64,000 nucleotides of DNA, from assembly GCA_039090855.1 (NCBI GenBank), contig CM077034.1:12537970-12601969 (forward strand), read 5' to 3'. This DNA comes from Macrothele yani. Its lineage: Eukaryota; Arthropoda; Arachnida; Araneae; Macrothelidae. Shown piece by piece: positions 52,467-63,888 of the stretch (positions are counted from its first letter, which is position 1; every line of letters starts with the position of its first letter). Both the position numbers and the translations under genes were made by a program. The notes below the pieces were generated by a model. The model saw only the letters and a program-made list of their open reading frames with translations. It searched no databases and was not told the origin of the DNA.

Positions 52467-53907
52467 TTTGATTGGAGGTTTAACGACCACCGTGAGCAAC
52501 TCAATGGGCTATAAGCAGTCGCCCGTCTCTAATTTAGGTTCACTGGTTCCAGGGAAGGGAGAGAACCAGTGCCGTAAGACAAACACAACATCCATGCCTC
52601 ACCGGGATTCGAACCCGGACCCCGTTCGGACGAATGATCAGAGGCCATCGCTTAGACCACTGCGCCACCGGGGCGGCTGATGATTGGAGGTTTAACGACC
52701 ACCGTGAGCAACTCAATGGGCTATAAGCAGTCGCCCGTCCCTAATTTGGGGTCACTGGTTCCAGGAAAGGGAGAGAGCCAGTGCCGTAAGACAAACACAA
52801 CATCCATTCATTGATTGATTGGAGGTTTAACGACCACCGTGAGCAACTCAATGGGCTATAAGCAGTCGCCCGTCTCTAATTTAGGTTCACTGGTTCCAGG
52901 GAAGGGAGAGAACCAGTGCCGTAAGACAAACACAACATCCATGCCTCACCGGGATTCGAACCCGGACCCCGTTCGGACGAATGATCAGAGGCCATCGCTT
53001 AGACCACTGCGCCACCGGGGCGGCTGATGATTGGAGGTTTAACGACCACCGTGAGCAACTCAATGGGCTATAAGCAGTCGCCCGTCCCTAATTTGGGGTC
53101 ACTGGTTCCAGGAAAGGGAGAGAGCCAGTGCCGTAAGACAAACACAACATCCATGCCTCACCGGGATTCGAACCCGGACCCCTTACGGACGAATGATCAG
53201 AGGCCAGCGCCTTAGACCACTGCGCCACCGGGGCGGCAAATGCATGTTTCGCTTAGCGATAACAGCTATTGCAAAATCTGCTGATGTTAGTCTTAAGATG
53301 GCTGTCGTGACGTCACAGAAGTGACGTTTCGCTGGCTATTTTTTTTTTTTATTATTTTTTTTTTGATTGGAGGTTTAACGACCACCGTGAGCAACTCAAT
53401 GGGCTATAAGCAGTCGCCCGTCCCTAATTTGGGGTCACTGGTTCCAGGGAAGGGAGAGAGCCAGTGCCGTAAGACAAACACAACATCCATGCCTCACCGG
53501 GATTAGAACCCGGACCCCTTACGGACGAATGATCAGAGGCCAGCGCCTTAGACCACTGCGCCACCGGGGCGGCAAATGTATGTTTCGCTTAGCGATAACA
53601 GCTATTGCAAAATCTGCTGATGTTAGTCTTAAGATGGCTGTCGTGACGTCACAGAAGTGACGTTTCGCTGGCTTTTTTTTTTTTTTTTTTTTTTTTTTTG
53701 ATTGGAGGTTTAACGACCACCGTGAGCAACTCAATGGGCTATAAGCAGTCGCCCGTCCCTAATTTAGGGCCACTGGTTCCAGGGAAGGGAAAGAACCAGT
53801 GCCGTAAGACAAACACAACATCCATGCCGCACCGGGATTCGAACCCGGACCCCGTTCGGACGAATGGTCAGAGGCCATCGCTTAGACCACTGCGCCACCG
53901 GGGCGGC
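52467..53907 (-). mobile_element. SINE1 cluster with two CRE/YY1 spacer blocks
   Basis: SINE1 at 52467-52677, a head-less body (52682-52815), copies ending near 53024 and 53235, then 53364-53573 and 53700-53907. Two ~100-bp spacers (53237-53337 and 53574-53672) are copies of the CTTAAGATGG...TGACGTCAC block known from 35-38 kb, each ending TTCGCTGGC at the SINE boundary. T-runs of up to 28 mark the A-tails. Confidence 0.85.
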
Positions 53908-54314
53908 TTAAATATTTTTGCATATAACAAAAGCCACTTACAAAAAAAACAAAAAACGGGTGCTTCCTGTTGACGACCGTTTTAATTTGATTTGAGTGTC
54001 GTCTCGGTTCTTTGTTTGTCTTTTGTGTTTCACGTTTTAAAGTGAGGCGTCTGTGGTGCTGTTTTGTATTTGTTTGTTGTTTGTATTTTGGGCACCATTC
54101 GGTACGTTAGCCATGTAATGGGTTCTAGTTCTTTTGGGTTCAGGGCTCATTGCAAGCATGTGGAAACTCTTTGTTTCTTTGGTGGTATGTATTGTGTGTT
54201 TCATTTGGGTGTTTGTGGGTTTCCTTCGTCTGTTTTAATTATTAAATTATTATTTGCCTTTATAGTCTTTGTATTGAAGTGCTTTAGTTTTCTTATTAGT
54301 GTTCTTATATAATC
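53908..54314. other. Unique T-rich sequence
   Basis: No repeat or gene recognised; an 82-codon frame rich in Phe, Val and Leu follows from the T-rich composition. Confidence 0.4.
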
Positions 54315-54384
54315 ATCATCATCATCATAATCAATCCACTGCTGCACGAAGGTATCCCCAAGTTTCTTCCACAACGGTCTGTCT
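54315..54384 (-). mobile_element. 70-bp RTE 3' end
   Basis: CATCATCATCATCATAATC followed by the terminal RTE sequence (CCACTGCTG, CACAACGGTCTGTC). It is extremely 5'-truncated and inserted just before the 742-bp duplication. Confidence 0.85.
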
Positions 54385-54387
54385 CAC

Positions 54388-55865
54388 AGAGAATGGAGAG
54401 ACAGAGCGTGCACAAGCCAGAGTTATGGAAATTGGTGGGCGGGGAAAAAGAACGATAGCAGAGCACCGTCGGCGCTTTATGGAACTAAACCTAACGTGCT
54501 CTGTGACGTAACGTCCCTACTGTAACGCTCATAATTCGAAATTGGTTACTTTGCTTGTTATTACTACCGTTACCACTGTGTGATTCTGTGATTATAACAA
54601 CGCTTTTCGTTATTTCGTAGAAGTTATTTTCGGCGGATAATTATTTCATCTTTTATATGTAGGAAATCTTTGTCTATTTTTTAACTGTTAAAAATCGATA
54701 TAAGTAAAATTTATATCAGAGTAGAGCCCTTACTGTATTTTGTTTTTCGTAATTCCATTTGATCCTTCGGGCAGATGTTTGATTCGTGATACAATTATGT
54801 CAGTTTGTTACTTTTTATTTGCCATTGCTTTGATATTTTTCCGTTGTTTATTTTCAAATTCCGGCAGTAGTATGTTGCGTTGACGAAGGTCTGCATTTTG
54901 AGAACGAAAGCTGCTACAGATTTATTAGTTTCTTTTAAGTCAGAGTTAGTTTTTTATTTCTCAGTATAATTCCCGACTGCAAAGTGCTGTTCTTACGATT
55001 AAGAATATACGCCTAATTCCGTTACACCTACCGCAAAATTCCTCGGTCAATCACGCTACAGTGAACCTAACCAACTCGGGAAGTAAGGAAAATGGCGGCT
55101 CTCGCAGGGAAAGAAAGTCGAGAGCACAGAAAATGGAGAGACAGAGCGTGCACAAGCCAGAGTTATGGAAATTGGTGGGCGGGGAAAAAGAACGATAGCA
55201 GAGCACCGTCGGCGCTTTATGGAACTAAACCTCACGTGCTCTCTGACGTAACGTCCCTACTGTAACGCTCATAATTCGAAATTGGTTACTTTGCTTGTTA
55301 TTACTACCGTTACCACTGTGTGATTCTGTGATTATAACAACGCTTTTCGTTATTTCGTAGAAGTTATTTTCGGCGGATAATTATTTCATCTTTTATACGT
55401 AGGAAATCTTTGTCCATTTTTTAACTGTTAAAAATCGATATAAGTAAAATTTATATCAGAGTAGAGACCTTACTGTATTTTGTTTTTCGTAATTCCATTT
55501 GATCCTTCGGGCAGATGTTTACAGATGTTTGATTCGTGATACAATTATGTCAGTTTGTTACTTTTTATTTGCCATTGCTTTGATATTTTTCCGTTGTTTA
55601 TTTTTCAAATTCCGGCAGTAGTATGTTGCGTTGACGAAGGTCTGCATTTTGAGAACGAGAGCTGCTACAGATTTATTAGTTTCTTTTAAGTCAGAGTTAG
55701 TACTTTATTTCTCAGTATAATTCCCAACTGCAAAGTGCTGTTCTTACGATTAAGAATATACGCCTAATTCCGTTACACCTACCGCAAAATTCCTCGGTCA
55801 ATCACGCTACAGTGAACCTAACCAACTCGGGAAAAAAGGAAAATGGCGGCTCTCGCAGGGAAGTG
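54388..55865. repeat. 742-bp direct duplication
   Basis: 54388-55110 and 55130-55850 match closely, beginning GAGAATGGAGAGACAGAGCG / GAAAATGGAGAGACAGAGCG and both ending with AAAATGGCGGCTCTCGCAGGG. The latter is a perfect YY1-type site (55089-55099 and 55840-55850). One copy has an extra ACAGATGTTT near 55520. Confidence 0.88.
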
Positions 55866-55870
55866 AAAGT

Positions 55871-56242
55871 CGAGAGAGACATTTGTAAACAAGTGGGAGG
55901 AGCGTAGTTGTGACGTCACTTTTAGTTCTCATTAACAGGCCGTGGGGCCGCCAACGTCTATGTGAGTTTAGCATTATGCTGTTGCCATCGGACAAAGTGG
56001 AGAATTTCCTTTACGATCTTCTAGAGTGCACACTCTGTACCTCTCTTCTCTGTGGTCGAGAGAGACATTTGTAAACAAGTGGGAGGAGCGTAGTTGTGAC
56101 GTCACTTTTAGTTCTCATTAACAGGCCGTGGGGCCGCCAACGTCTATGTGAGTTTAACATTATGCTGTTGCCATCGGACAAAGTGGAGAATTTCCTTTAC
56201 GATCTTCTAGAGTGCACACTCTGTACCTCTCTTCTCTGTGGT
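55871..56242. repeat. 186-bp tandem duplication with CRE
   Basis: CGAGAGAGACATTTGTAAAC starts at 55871 and 56057. Each copy holds TGACGTCA (55911-55918 and 56097-56104) and an ATG (55976 and 56162) in similar context. It follows the YY1-type site directly, so the original may have been a short promoter and transcript start. Confidence 0.85.
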
Positions 56243-56290
56243 CTGTCTTCAAGCGATATGCTCTCCACAAATGCCGCGATCTCGCCATAG
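56162..56290 (+). CDS. Possible short frame behind a CRE, no family
   Basis: 42 codons from MLLPSDKVENFLYDLLECTL through CTSLLCGLSSSDMLSTNAAI to a stop. The first 27 residues are also encoded, unchanged, by the upstream 186-bp copy (55976 on). The ATG lies 58 bp after a TGACGTCA. It could be a first coding exon or an upstream ORF, or merely chance. No domain is recognised. Confidence 0.22.
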   Translation: MLLPSDKVENFLYDLLECTLCTSLLCGLSSSDMLSTNAAISP

Positions 56291-56534
56291 AACTTTGAAA
56301 TTAAACTCTTTGACAGACGATTGAATTTTAACAATTAATCAGATAGAGAATTCCCGCAAATCGCTCAATCAACGGAAAATTGCTTCTGAAAACTGAGAAC
56401 CTTCCTGTTAAACGAAAAATCCCATAAAATTCAGGTTTCTCTCTGTCGTTTCACGGAAAAGGTGATTGCAGTGTATAATATATGTATTATAAAAATGTAT
56501 TAAAGCAAGAACAGTGTATTATTTTTACGACAAC

Positions 56535-57120
56535 TCGCGTAAAAGTCGTTCGATTTCGATGAAATTTTAGTATGTGGTAGGAGAACTCCTGGGAAGGAAC
56601 CCTAATGAAAGTGAACGAAATGGGGTCAAAGGTCAGGACACAGGAGCGGGATCCATTCCACTGCTTTTATGCGTTATAACTAACGTAAAGAAGGTTCGAT
56701 TTCAATGAAATTTTAGTATGTGGTAGGGAACTACCTGGGAACAAACCCTGTTGAAAATGGGCGAAATGGGGTCATAGGTCAGGACATAGGAGTGGAATCA
56801 CTTCCATCGCCGTTATGCGTCATAACGTACGTAAAAATGCTTCGATTTGGATGAAATGTTAGTATGTTGTAGGGGCCAGCCTGGGAACGAATCCTATTGA
56901 AAATGGGCGAAATGGGGTCAAAGGTTAGGACGCAGGAGCGGGATCTATTACATTGCCCTTATGCATCATAACTTACGTAAAAATGCTACGATTGCGACAA
57001 AACTTTATCATGTTATTTCGGAGGTATGCTGAACCGGCTATGTTCAATATAATCGAAATGGGATCAAAGGTCAGGGCACAGGACCGAGATTTATTCCACA
57101 GCCATTATCTTCATCACTTG
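56535..57120. repeat. Degenerate ~147-bp tandem repeat, four units
   Basis: Units start near CGATTTCGATGAAATTTTAG at 56549, 56697, 56843 and 56989. They share GGGAACGAA-CCTATTGAAA, GGGCGAAATGGGGTCAAAGG and GCATCATAAC. Similarity falls towards the right. Confidence 0.8.
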
Positions 57121-57487
57121 AGTAATGATTTCTGGTATGTTGGAAAGCGTATTATATAATCAACGCATTGCATGATTTTACTAACTTGTTTTACAAAAGA
57201 CGTGCTGAAAAGTGAGAACACAGTTTTTCCGGAATTCCGGAAAGGTTTTTGAAAATTCAGAATTTTCCGTTAATGCATTGTAAAATCGGCATTTTACCGT
57301 CAGTATAAAAAAGGAATTGCTGAAAAATTTCTTAAATTTGAGAATTCCCCTGGCGTACGAAAAATTCCATGAAATTCATTAAGGTTTCCCTCCGTCGATT
57401 CACGATGTAACAGAAATATGCTTCATTACTTTACCAAAGGAATTAGGGAAGTGTCTCCTGCATTTAATTGAAAGAAACTTTACAGTG
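57121..57487. other. Unique sequence, nothing recognised
   Basis: AT-rich. Some resemblance to 56290-56470 (AATTCCCG, GAAAATTC, CGAAAAATTCCATG-type phrases) suggests an older duplication. Confidence 0.35.
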
Positions 57488-60400
57488 TATCATCATCATC
57501 ATCATTGTCAACCATTATCAATCCACTGCTGGACGAAGGTCTCCCCAAGTTTCCTCCACAACGGTCTGTCTTGTGCCAGTCTCCTCCATGTCACCCCTGC
57601 ATACTTTCGAATTTCATCCACCCATCTCCCATGTGGTCTTCTTCTGGGTCTTTTCTTGTCCCTTGGAATCCAATCTAAAATTTCGGCTGTCCATCGATGA
57701 TCTGTTCTTCTGGCAGTATGTCCAGCCCATTGCCATTTCAGGGATTTAACTCTGATCATGATGTCTTCCACTCTTGTCATTTTTCGGATCCACGAGTTCC
57801 TCTTCTTATCTCTCCTGGTTACACGAAGCATGCACCTCTCCATGCTGCTTTGAGTTGTCTGCAGTCTTTGTATATCTCTTTTAGTTAAGGTCCACGTCTC
57901 TGCACCATACGTAAGCACTGGAAGGATGCATTGATCAAACACTTTTCTTTTAAGACATAATGGCATATTGCTCTTGAAAATTATGCTGTTTCTTCCAAAA
58001 GCTCTCCAGGCAAGTTTTGTACGCCGATTAATTTCTTCATCAATGTGACCCTCACTTGATATCTGCTGTCCAAGATAAACGTACGTGTCTGTTATCTCCA
58101 GCTTTTCTCCATCAATCAATAAATCTTCATTTCTTGTAAAAGCATTGAACATCACTTTTGTCTTCTGAAAGTTCATTTTTAATCCCACTTCTTTACTCTT
58201 GTCAGCAAGTTCCTGGATCATACTCTGCAGCTCTGATGGGGTAGTTGCAAAAATGACTACGTCATCAGCAAAACGAAGGTGGGTTAGATAATCTCCATTA
58301 ATCTTTATCCCTTTGTTTTCCCAGCTCAGCGACTGAAAAACACCCTCCAATGTGGCATTAAAAAGCTTCGGAGATATGGTGTCACCTTGTCTCACTCCCT
58401 TTCCAATTTTTATGTGTGTTGTATTTTCAAACAGCCGAATCTTTGCACTTGCATTTTCATAGATGTTATTAATAATATTAATGTATGCATCTTCAATACC
58501 GCAGGTTTTCAGAGCCATTGTAACTGCTGATGGTTTCACCGAATCAAAGGCTTTTTCATAATCGATAAAAGCCATGCACAATGGAAGTTCATATTCCCTT
58601 GCTCTTTCAATTAGTTCTCTCAGTACGTGGATATGATCTATTGTGCTGTAGCCACTCCTGAATCCAGCTTGTTCTCTCGGTTGAGGCATGTCCAGTGTTA
58701 CCTTCAAGCGGTGTGAAAGAACTTTAGTGAAGATTTTATAAACTACTGATAGGAGGCTGATAGGTCTGTAGTTTCCGAGATCCTCAATGTCACCTTTCTT
58801 ATGTAGCAGGATCATTGTAGCGGTGTTCCAATCCTCAGGAATCTTTCCTTCATTTAGGCATCGAGTGAAAATTTGGGCGAGTACTGTTTCAATTTCTCCA
58901 CTTGCTTCTTGTATGATGTCTACAGTAATTCCATCTTCTCCTGGAGCTTTTCCCCGCTTCATGTTCTTGATTGCATGTGCAACTTCTGCTGGAAGGACTG
59001 GAGGAACTCTGGTACTGGTATCTTTCATGATGTCTGGAGTGCATGTATCATCCCTTTTATATAATTTGGAGTAGAAATCTTTCACTCTTGTCAAAATTTC
59101 GCCTCTATTTCTTGTTACAGAACCATCTTCTTTTCTCAGTGCCATAATCTGTTTTCTTCCCTTACTGAGATGTTCCTTTGCTATCTTTAGGCTTTGGTTG
59201 TTTTCAATTGCTTTCCTCACTAGTTCACAGTTGAATTTTCTTACATCTTCAGTGATACTTTTTCTTACTGTCTTGCATAGCTCTATATATTCCACTTTGG
59301 AAGTCACATCTTCTTTAGTTGTCCTCATCTCTCTTCTTTTTGCATCAACATTTTTGTTTTTCCTGATAATTTGTTTACTTGCAACTTGTTCTTAGACCCA
59401 GCTAATTTTGTTGCTGTTTCCATAAGAGCTTTGGTTACTTTTCTGTTAACTTCAGAGATGTCCACTTCTTCCGATGTTAGGCCTTCTAAAGCAGAGAACC
59501 TGTTCTTCAGTTCCAACTTGAAGGTATTATGGTGTTTTTTAAGGTTGGTTATGTCAATAGATTTTGTTTGTCTTATGAGCTTGCCACGTTCAAGTTTGGT
59601 GTTGAGGTGCATCTTACATCTCACCAATCTATGGTCACTACCTGTGTTGAACTTGTTTAGCACACTGCAGTCTTCTATGACGAATTTTTTGTTACACATA
59701 ATAAAATCAATTTCACTTGTCGTCCCATTTGGATGTCTCCATGTCCATTTCCTGTGTGGCTTTTTCTTGAAGAAGGAGTTCAAGATGAAAAACCCTTCTG
59801 CCTCTGCAAACTCAACGAGAGTATTTCCACGCTGGTTTCTGTTGCCGTGACCGAATTTACCTACTGAAGTTTCATTCTGTTGCCGTTGCCCTATTTTTGC
59901 ATTGAAATCTCCCATAATTATTTTCAAGTGCTGCTTACCTTTATTATTTAGATGACAAATTTCCTCATAAAATTCTTCAATTTCTTCTTCAGGATGACTT
60001 GTGGTGGGTGCATAAGTTTGAATAATCTGAGCCTGGTATCTTTTCGAGAGTTGGATAACAAGTCGTGCAGCTCTGTCAGAGGAACTTTCAACTTCTACAA
60101 CTTTATCCTTCAGTTTCTTGTTTATTATAAATCCAACACCACTAGTTCTGCCAGTATCTGTCCCACGATAGTAGAAGAGATGTCCACTTTTCAGTTCGAT
60201 GAGATCTTCTCCTTTTCTCCTTACCTCACTTAGCCCCACGATGTCCCACTTGATCCTTTGTAGTTCCTCTTCCAATTCAAGAAGCCTTGAATCAGAAGAT
60301 AGGGAGCGTCCGTTGTACGTAGCCAAGGTCAGCATCAGATGGCAGCCTAGTCCGGTCCTCCGGGGATTCTTAGCACCCTCTGCCTTCATGTCGCACTGGC

Positions 60401-60636
60401 CGCTGCCTTGGCCAGGTACATTCCAGCTGCCGGAGACTGAGGGCCAAGATTTAAGTTGTGGAATCATTTTGGAGGGGTTTGGCCATAACTCACCACGCTG
60501 GCCAAGCGGGTTGGTGAGTGTGGGATAGAATTTCCTCTAATCCCGATGGTATAGTTATACCGCTATTGGCGGTCGTCAGAGCCCCTTTAGTGGGAACAGG
60601 ATGTACCACGAGAAGGCGGGGTTGACATTTGTCAAG
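57488..60636 (-). mobile_element. RTE-type LINE, near full length (copy 2)
   Basis: A 3.15-kb element with the same 5' leader (ending TTGACAAATGTCAA-type palindrome near 60636) and CAT-type 3' repeat (57490-57504 on the plus strand) as copy 1. CAGTGTAT occurs at both sides (about 57483 and 60655) as a possible target duplication, with about 18 extra bp between it and the 5' end. Confidence 0.9.
57508..60467 (-). pseudogene. RTE endonuclease-reverse transcriptase, one frameshift
   Basis: Endonuclease frame 60467 to 59325 (380 residues: LATYNGRSL, LSEVRRKGEDL, IMGDFNAKIG, SEIDFIMC, SDHRLVRC). Reverse transcriptase frame 59328 to 57508 (606 residues: GKAPGEDGI, QAGFRSGYSTIDH, FIDYEKAFDSV, GVRQGDTISPK, RFADDVVIFA, and the C-terminal KWQWAGHTARR domain). 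The break is one missing base in the T-run at about 59336-59341, where copy 1 is intact. Each copy is intact where the other is broken, so the family's source encodes one protein of roughly 980 residues. Confidence 0.9.
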
Positions 60637-60746
60637 GAGAGGCTGTGATGTTACGCAGTGTATAATATGTGTATTAAAGCAAGAACAGTGTATTATTGTA
60701 AATCGTGGCTCAGAACTTCAAGAACTAAGAACTAATACATTTCGTC

Positions 60747-61529
60747 TGCGACGTACCTGCCAGCAGGACACACACGACATAAAGGCAGATCGGAATCAGG
60801 ATAAACGTCCGCGTAGCTCAATTGGTAGAGCGACTTATTCCGGAATGAGGGGATCCGGGTTCGAATCCTGGCGTGGAAAAAAATGGCGGAGAAATTTACT
60901 TCGTTATAATGGCGCCCGAACTATCCGGATGACCCGTCGGTTCTAAATCTCGCAATGGTGTGATGTTCTTTCCACACCGCGAGATAGGAAAAATCAGAGA
61001 ATCCCTTCTCCAGCGCTTCGAAAAATAAAAATGTGTGTGACGTTGCATTCCACACACCAGATTGACTGGGAGTTCTCAAGTGCACGTTCTACAGTGGATG
61101 GCTGCCTGCAATGATTCATGATCACGGCTGCCCCGTGGGCCATGCCCCCGGCCCTCTTTCGGGGGGGGGGGGAGATGTGACGGCCGCCCCGGTGTGGCCT
61201 CTGATCATTCGTTCGTAAGGGGTCCGGGTTCGAATCCCGGTGAGGCATGGATGTTGTGATTGTCTTACGGCACTGGCTCTCTCCCTTCCCTGGAACCAGT
61301 GACCCTAAATTAGGGACGGGCGACTGCTTATAGCCCATTGAGTTGCTCACGGTGGTCGTTAAACCTCCAATCAAAAAAAAAAATTACCTGCCAGCAGGAC
61401 GCACACGACATAGGAATCAGAATAAACGTCCGCGTAGCTCAATTGGTAGAGCGACTTATTCCGGAATGAGGGGATCCGGGTTCGAATCCTGGCGTGGACA
61501 AAAATGACGAAGAAATTTACTTCGTTATA
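60747..61529 (+). mobile_element. TRIM-like element copy IV, long internal region, SINE in 3' LTR
   Basis: 5' LTR about 60747-60908 (start shortened, TGCGACGTACCTGCC), PBS TGGCGCCCGAAC at 60910-60921, internal region to 61175 (267 bp, against ~154 in other copies), G12 purine tract then AGA, 3' LTR 61176-61529. tRNA-like domains at about 60809-60880 and 61428-61499. A SINE1 interrupts the 3' LTR. Flanks CGTC and AGTC could be a mutated 4-bp duplication. The longer internal region may be closer to the progenitor. Confidence 0.8.
61183..61385 (+). mobile_element. SINE1 inside a TRIM LTR
   Basis: Starts GCCGCCCCGGTG; about 18 bp including the A box are deleted, so the head goes straight to TGGCCTCTG. 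The body ends in an A-run. It sits between TGTGACG and TACCTGCC of the LTR, leaving the LTR sequence otherwise continuous. Confidence 0.83.
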
Positions 61530-61639
61530 AGTCTTTTCTCCAAAGAATGTTATGCCGATTAATCGAGTATTATTGTAAATTTAAGACTGGGACAAGCCGA
61601 CAACTGGGGTACAGTTGGCACATTTTGAGCGAAGCTATT

Positions 61640-62165
61640 GCAAAATCGGAAGGCGTCAAAACCTGGCCATGGACGATGTTCAATCGCATACGAAAAATCA
61701 CGGTGATCGGATGTGTCATCTCGTACCTATGCCCGAACAACTAATTTTCCCGAGTCTCGTTTAGAGGGAGGATTTTTTCAATGATTATTAAAATTGGTAA
61801 GTTTTTTAACGGTCTTTATTTTTATACGACACTGCCAATCACCATGATACCAACCCCATATTACTCACCATACCCTTCCCTTTCTCTGTGGCAAGTGTCG
61901 CCGCAATCGGGCGAAGATCTTTGGAGGAGATAGGTAACAAACGATCCCTTCTGAAAACCGGGATAACCCCCTAAAAATGCAAGTGTTTGGACGATTATTC
62001 CTCAATGACACGGAATTTCGGGAATCGGAAGGCGTCAAAACCTGACCATGGACGATGTCGAATTGCATGCCAAAAAAAAAAAAAAAACAAAAAAACACGG
62101 TGATCGGAAATGTTATCTCGTACCTATGCCCGAACAAATAATGGCCTCGAGTCTCGTAAAGAGAG
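61640..62165. repeat. Diverged ~380-bp-offset duplication
   Basis: TCGGAAGGCGTCAAAACCTG, CCATGGACGATGT, CACGGTGATCGGA and TCGTACCTATGCCCGAACAA occur near 61645-61745 and again near 62026-62145, the second with an A-run insertion. The surroundings (61530-62387) are otherwise unique, with no gene recognised. Confidence 0.75.
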
Positions 62166-62598
62166 CTCCGCTCGGCCGAATCGCTCAAATAGTATTTTTT
62201 TTTTTTCGCTTTTATGATTCAGAAATGGAAATCTTCTGGGCGGCGATTGTCAGCAGAAGAAAGAAGTAATCGGGATTCCACAATCCTCAACACTTAGAAA
62301 TGTGTTGCCAATGATCTCAACCCAAGTAGACACAAACGGAAACAATAAATGACACTGATACGTACTGTAGGTCTCTATATTTACATACACAGTGCCTCAA
62401 AGAATTTTTAAGACTGGGTCTGTAAAATTAAATAGAAGCAAGAAATTATAATTTGTTTTGGTTTGTTATTCAAAATAAGTCCCTCCGGCTTCAATACACT
62501 TGTTACAGCGATTTAATAATGATTCGAATGCCTTCACTTTGCGGAATTGCCTCCAAAGCACGCGTCGAAGCTGTTTCTATGGTCGAAATATCATCAAA

Positions 62599-63500
62599 CT
62601 AACACCCTTTTAACGTCATTTTAAGTTTTGGGAACAAAGAAAAGTAGCAGGGGGATAAATCAGGCGAATACGGTGGAGGATTCAACACACAGACGGTATT
62701 TTTCGCGAAAAATCTACGAACAAGAAGTGAGGTGTGACTGGATGCATTATCGTGCAACAAACACCAACTGTTTTCATCTCGATATTCTGTACGAATGCGA
62801 TGAATACTGCCCATCAAACGCTTCAAAACATTTAAATAAAACTCACCAGCAATTTTTCGTCCACTTGGAACAAATTCTCTGTGGATAATAAATACCCTTA
62901 CTATCGAAGAATGTAATGAGCATTGTTTTAATTTTCGATGGAACTTTTCTTGTTTTTTTGGCTTGTGGCGAGTTTTTTACTTCCATTCCGCACTTCGTCG
63001 CTTTGTTTTAGGATCATATTGAAAACACCATGTTTCATCACCAGTAACAATCGATTTTAAGAAGTTTGGGTCATTTTCAGCGGCTGAAATGATGTCTCTG
63101 CAATGTGCACTTCTCCTTGATTTTTGTTCATTGGTTAACGTGTGTGGAACAAATTTAGCACAGACTTTTGTTTTGCCCAAATCTTCATGCAGGATGGTTC
63201 GAATCGTTTCTTTGTTGATGTTTAAAGACTCTACCATCATTCTTAGTGACGCACATCGATTGCTTGCCACGAAATCGCGCACTTTTTCAATAATCTCAGG
63301 TGTCCTATAGATGAACTTGGTCTTCCGGTATGCTTATCATCTTCTAGCGTCTCTCTTCCGTCCAAAAAACGTTTGTGCCACAGGAAGACATTTGATCTAC
63401 TAAAACAAAACTCACCGTGAACTTGTTTCATCATTTGGTACGTTTCCGAGGCACTTTTACCAAGTTTTGCGTTGAATTTAATAACAGCCCTTTGTTCCAT
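62599..63500 (-). pseudogene. Mariner transposase (DD34D), frameshifted
   Basis: The start MEQRAVIKFNAKLGKSASET at 63500 leads to GRPSSS, where a short deletion near 63305 shifts the frame. VTGDETW (first Asp) is at about 63045. A further break near 62980 separates it from HDNASSHTS and LSPCYFSLFPKL. The third catalytic Asp has become Tyr (PCYF for PCDF), a loss of a key residue. M1 and M2 are broken at different places. Confidence 0.87.
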
Positions 63501-63653
63501 CTTAATAATTCAACATGAAAAAAATTTAACTTCTCTAATGAACGGCCGTTTCGTTTGAGTTACTTTAACAATTGCGCAGTACTTTTGGAAGAAAGCAAGC
63601 AGATGGTCACGGTTTATAGCAAGCAGATGGTCACGGTTTATAGATTTCAGCCT

Positions 63654-63888
63654 GCCGCCCCGGTGGCGCAGTGGTCTAAGGCGTTGGCCTCTGATCATTC
63701 GTCCGTAAGGGGTCCGGGTTCGAATCCCGGTCAGGCATGGATGTTGTGTTTGTCTTATGGCACTGGCTCTTTCCCTTCCCTGGAACCAGTGACACTAAAT
63801 TAGGGACGGGCGACTGCTTATAGCCCATTGAGTTGCTCACGGTGGTCGTTAAACCTCCAATCAAAAAAAAAAAAAAAAAAAAAAAAAA
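63654..63888 (+). mobile_element. Complete SINE1 with 12-bp target duplication
   Basis: Head, one body and an A27 tail, flanked by AGATTTCAGCCT at 63642-63653 and 63889-63900. This is the cleanest single copy: it defines the family as about 208 bp plus poly(A), and the length and A-tail point to an L1-type helper rather than the RTE seen here. Confidence 0.92.

Noticed and set aside
15594..61499. Clusters of tRNA genes
   Set aside because: The tRNA-like sequences lie in TRIM LTRs, SINE heads or the 330-bp array. Anticodon arms are irregular (6-nt loop, or no U33), and flanks are repeat sequence, so they are not called tRNA genes.
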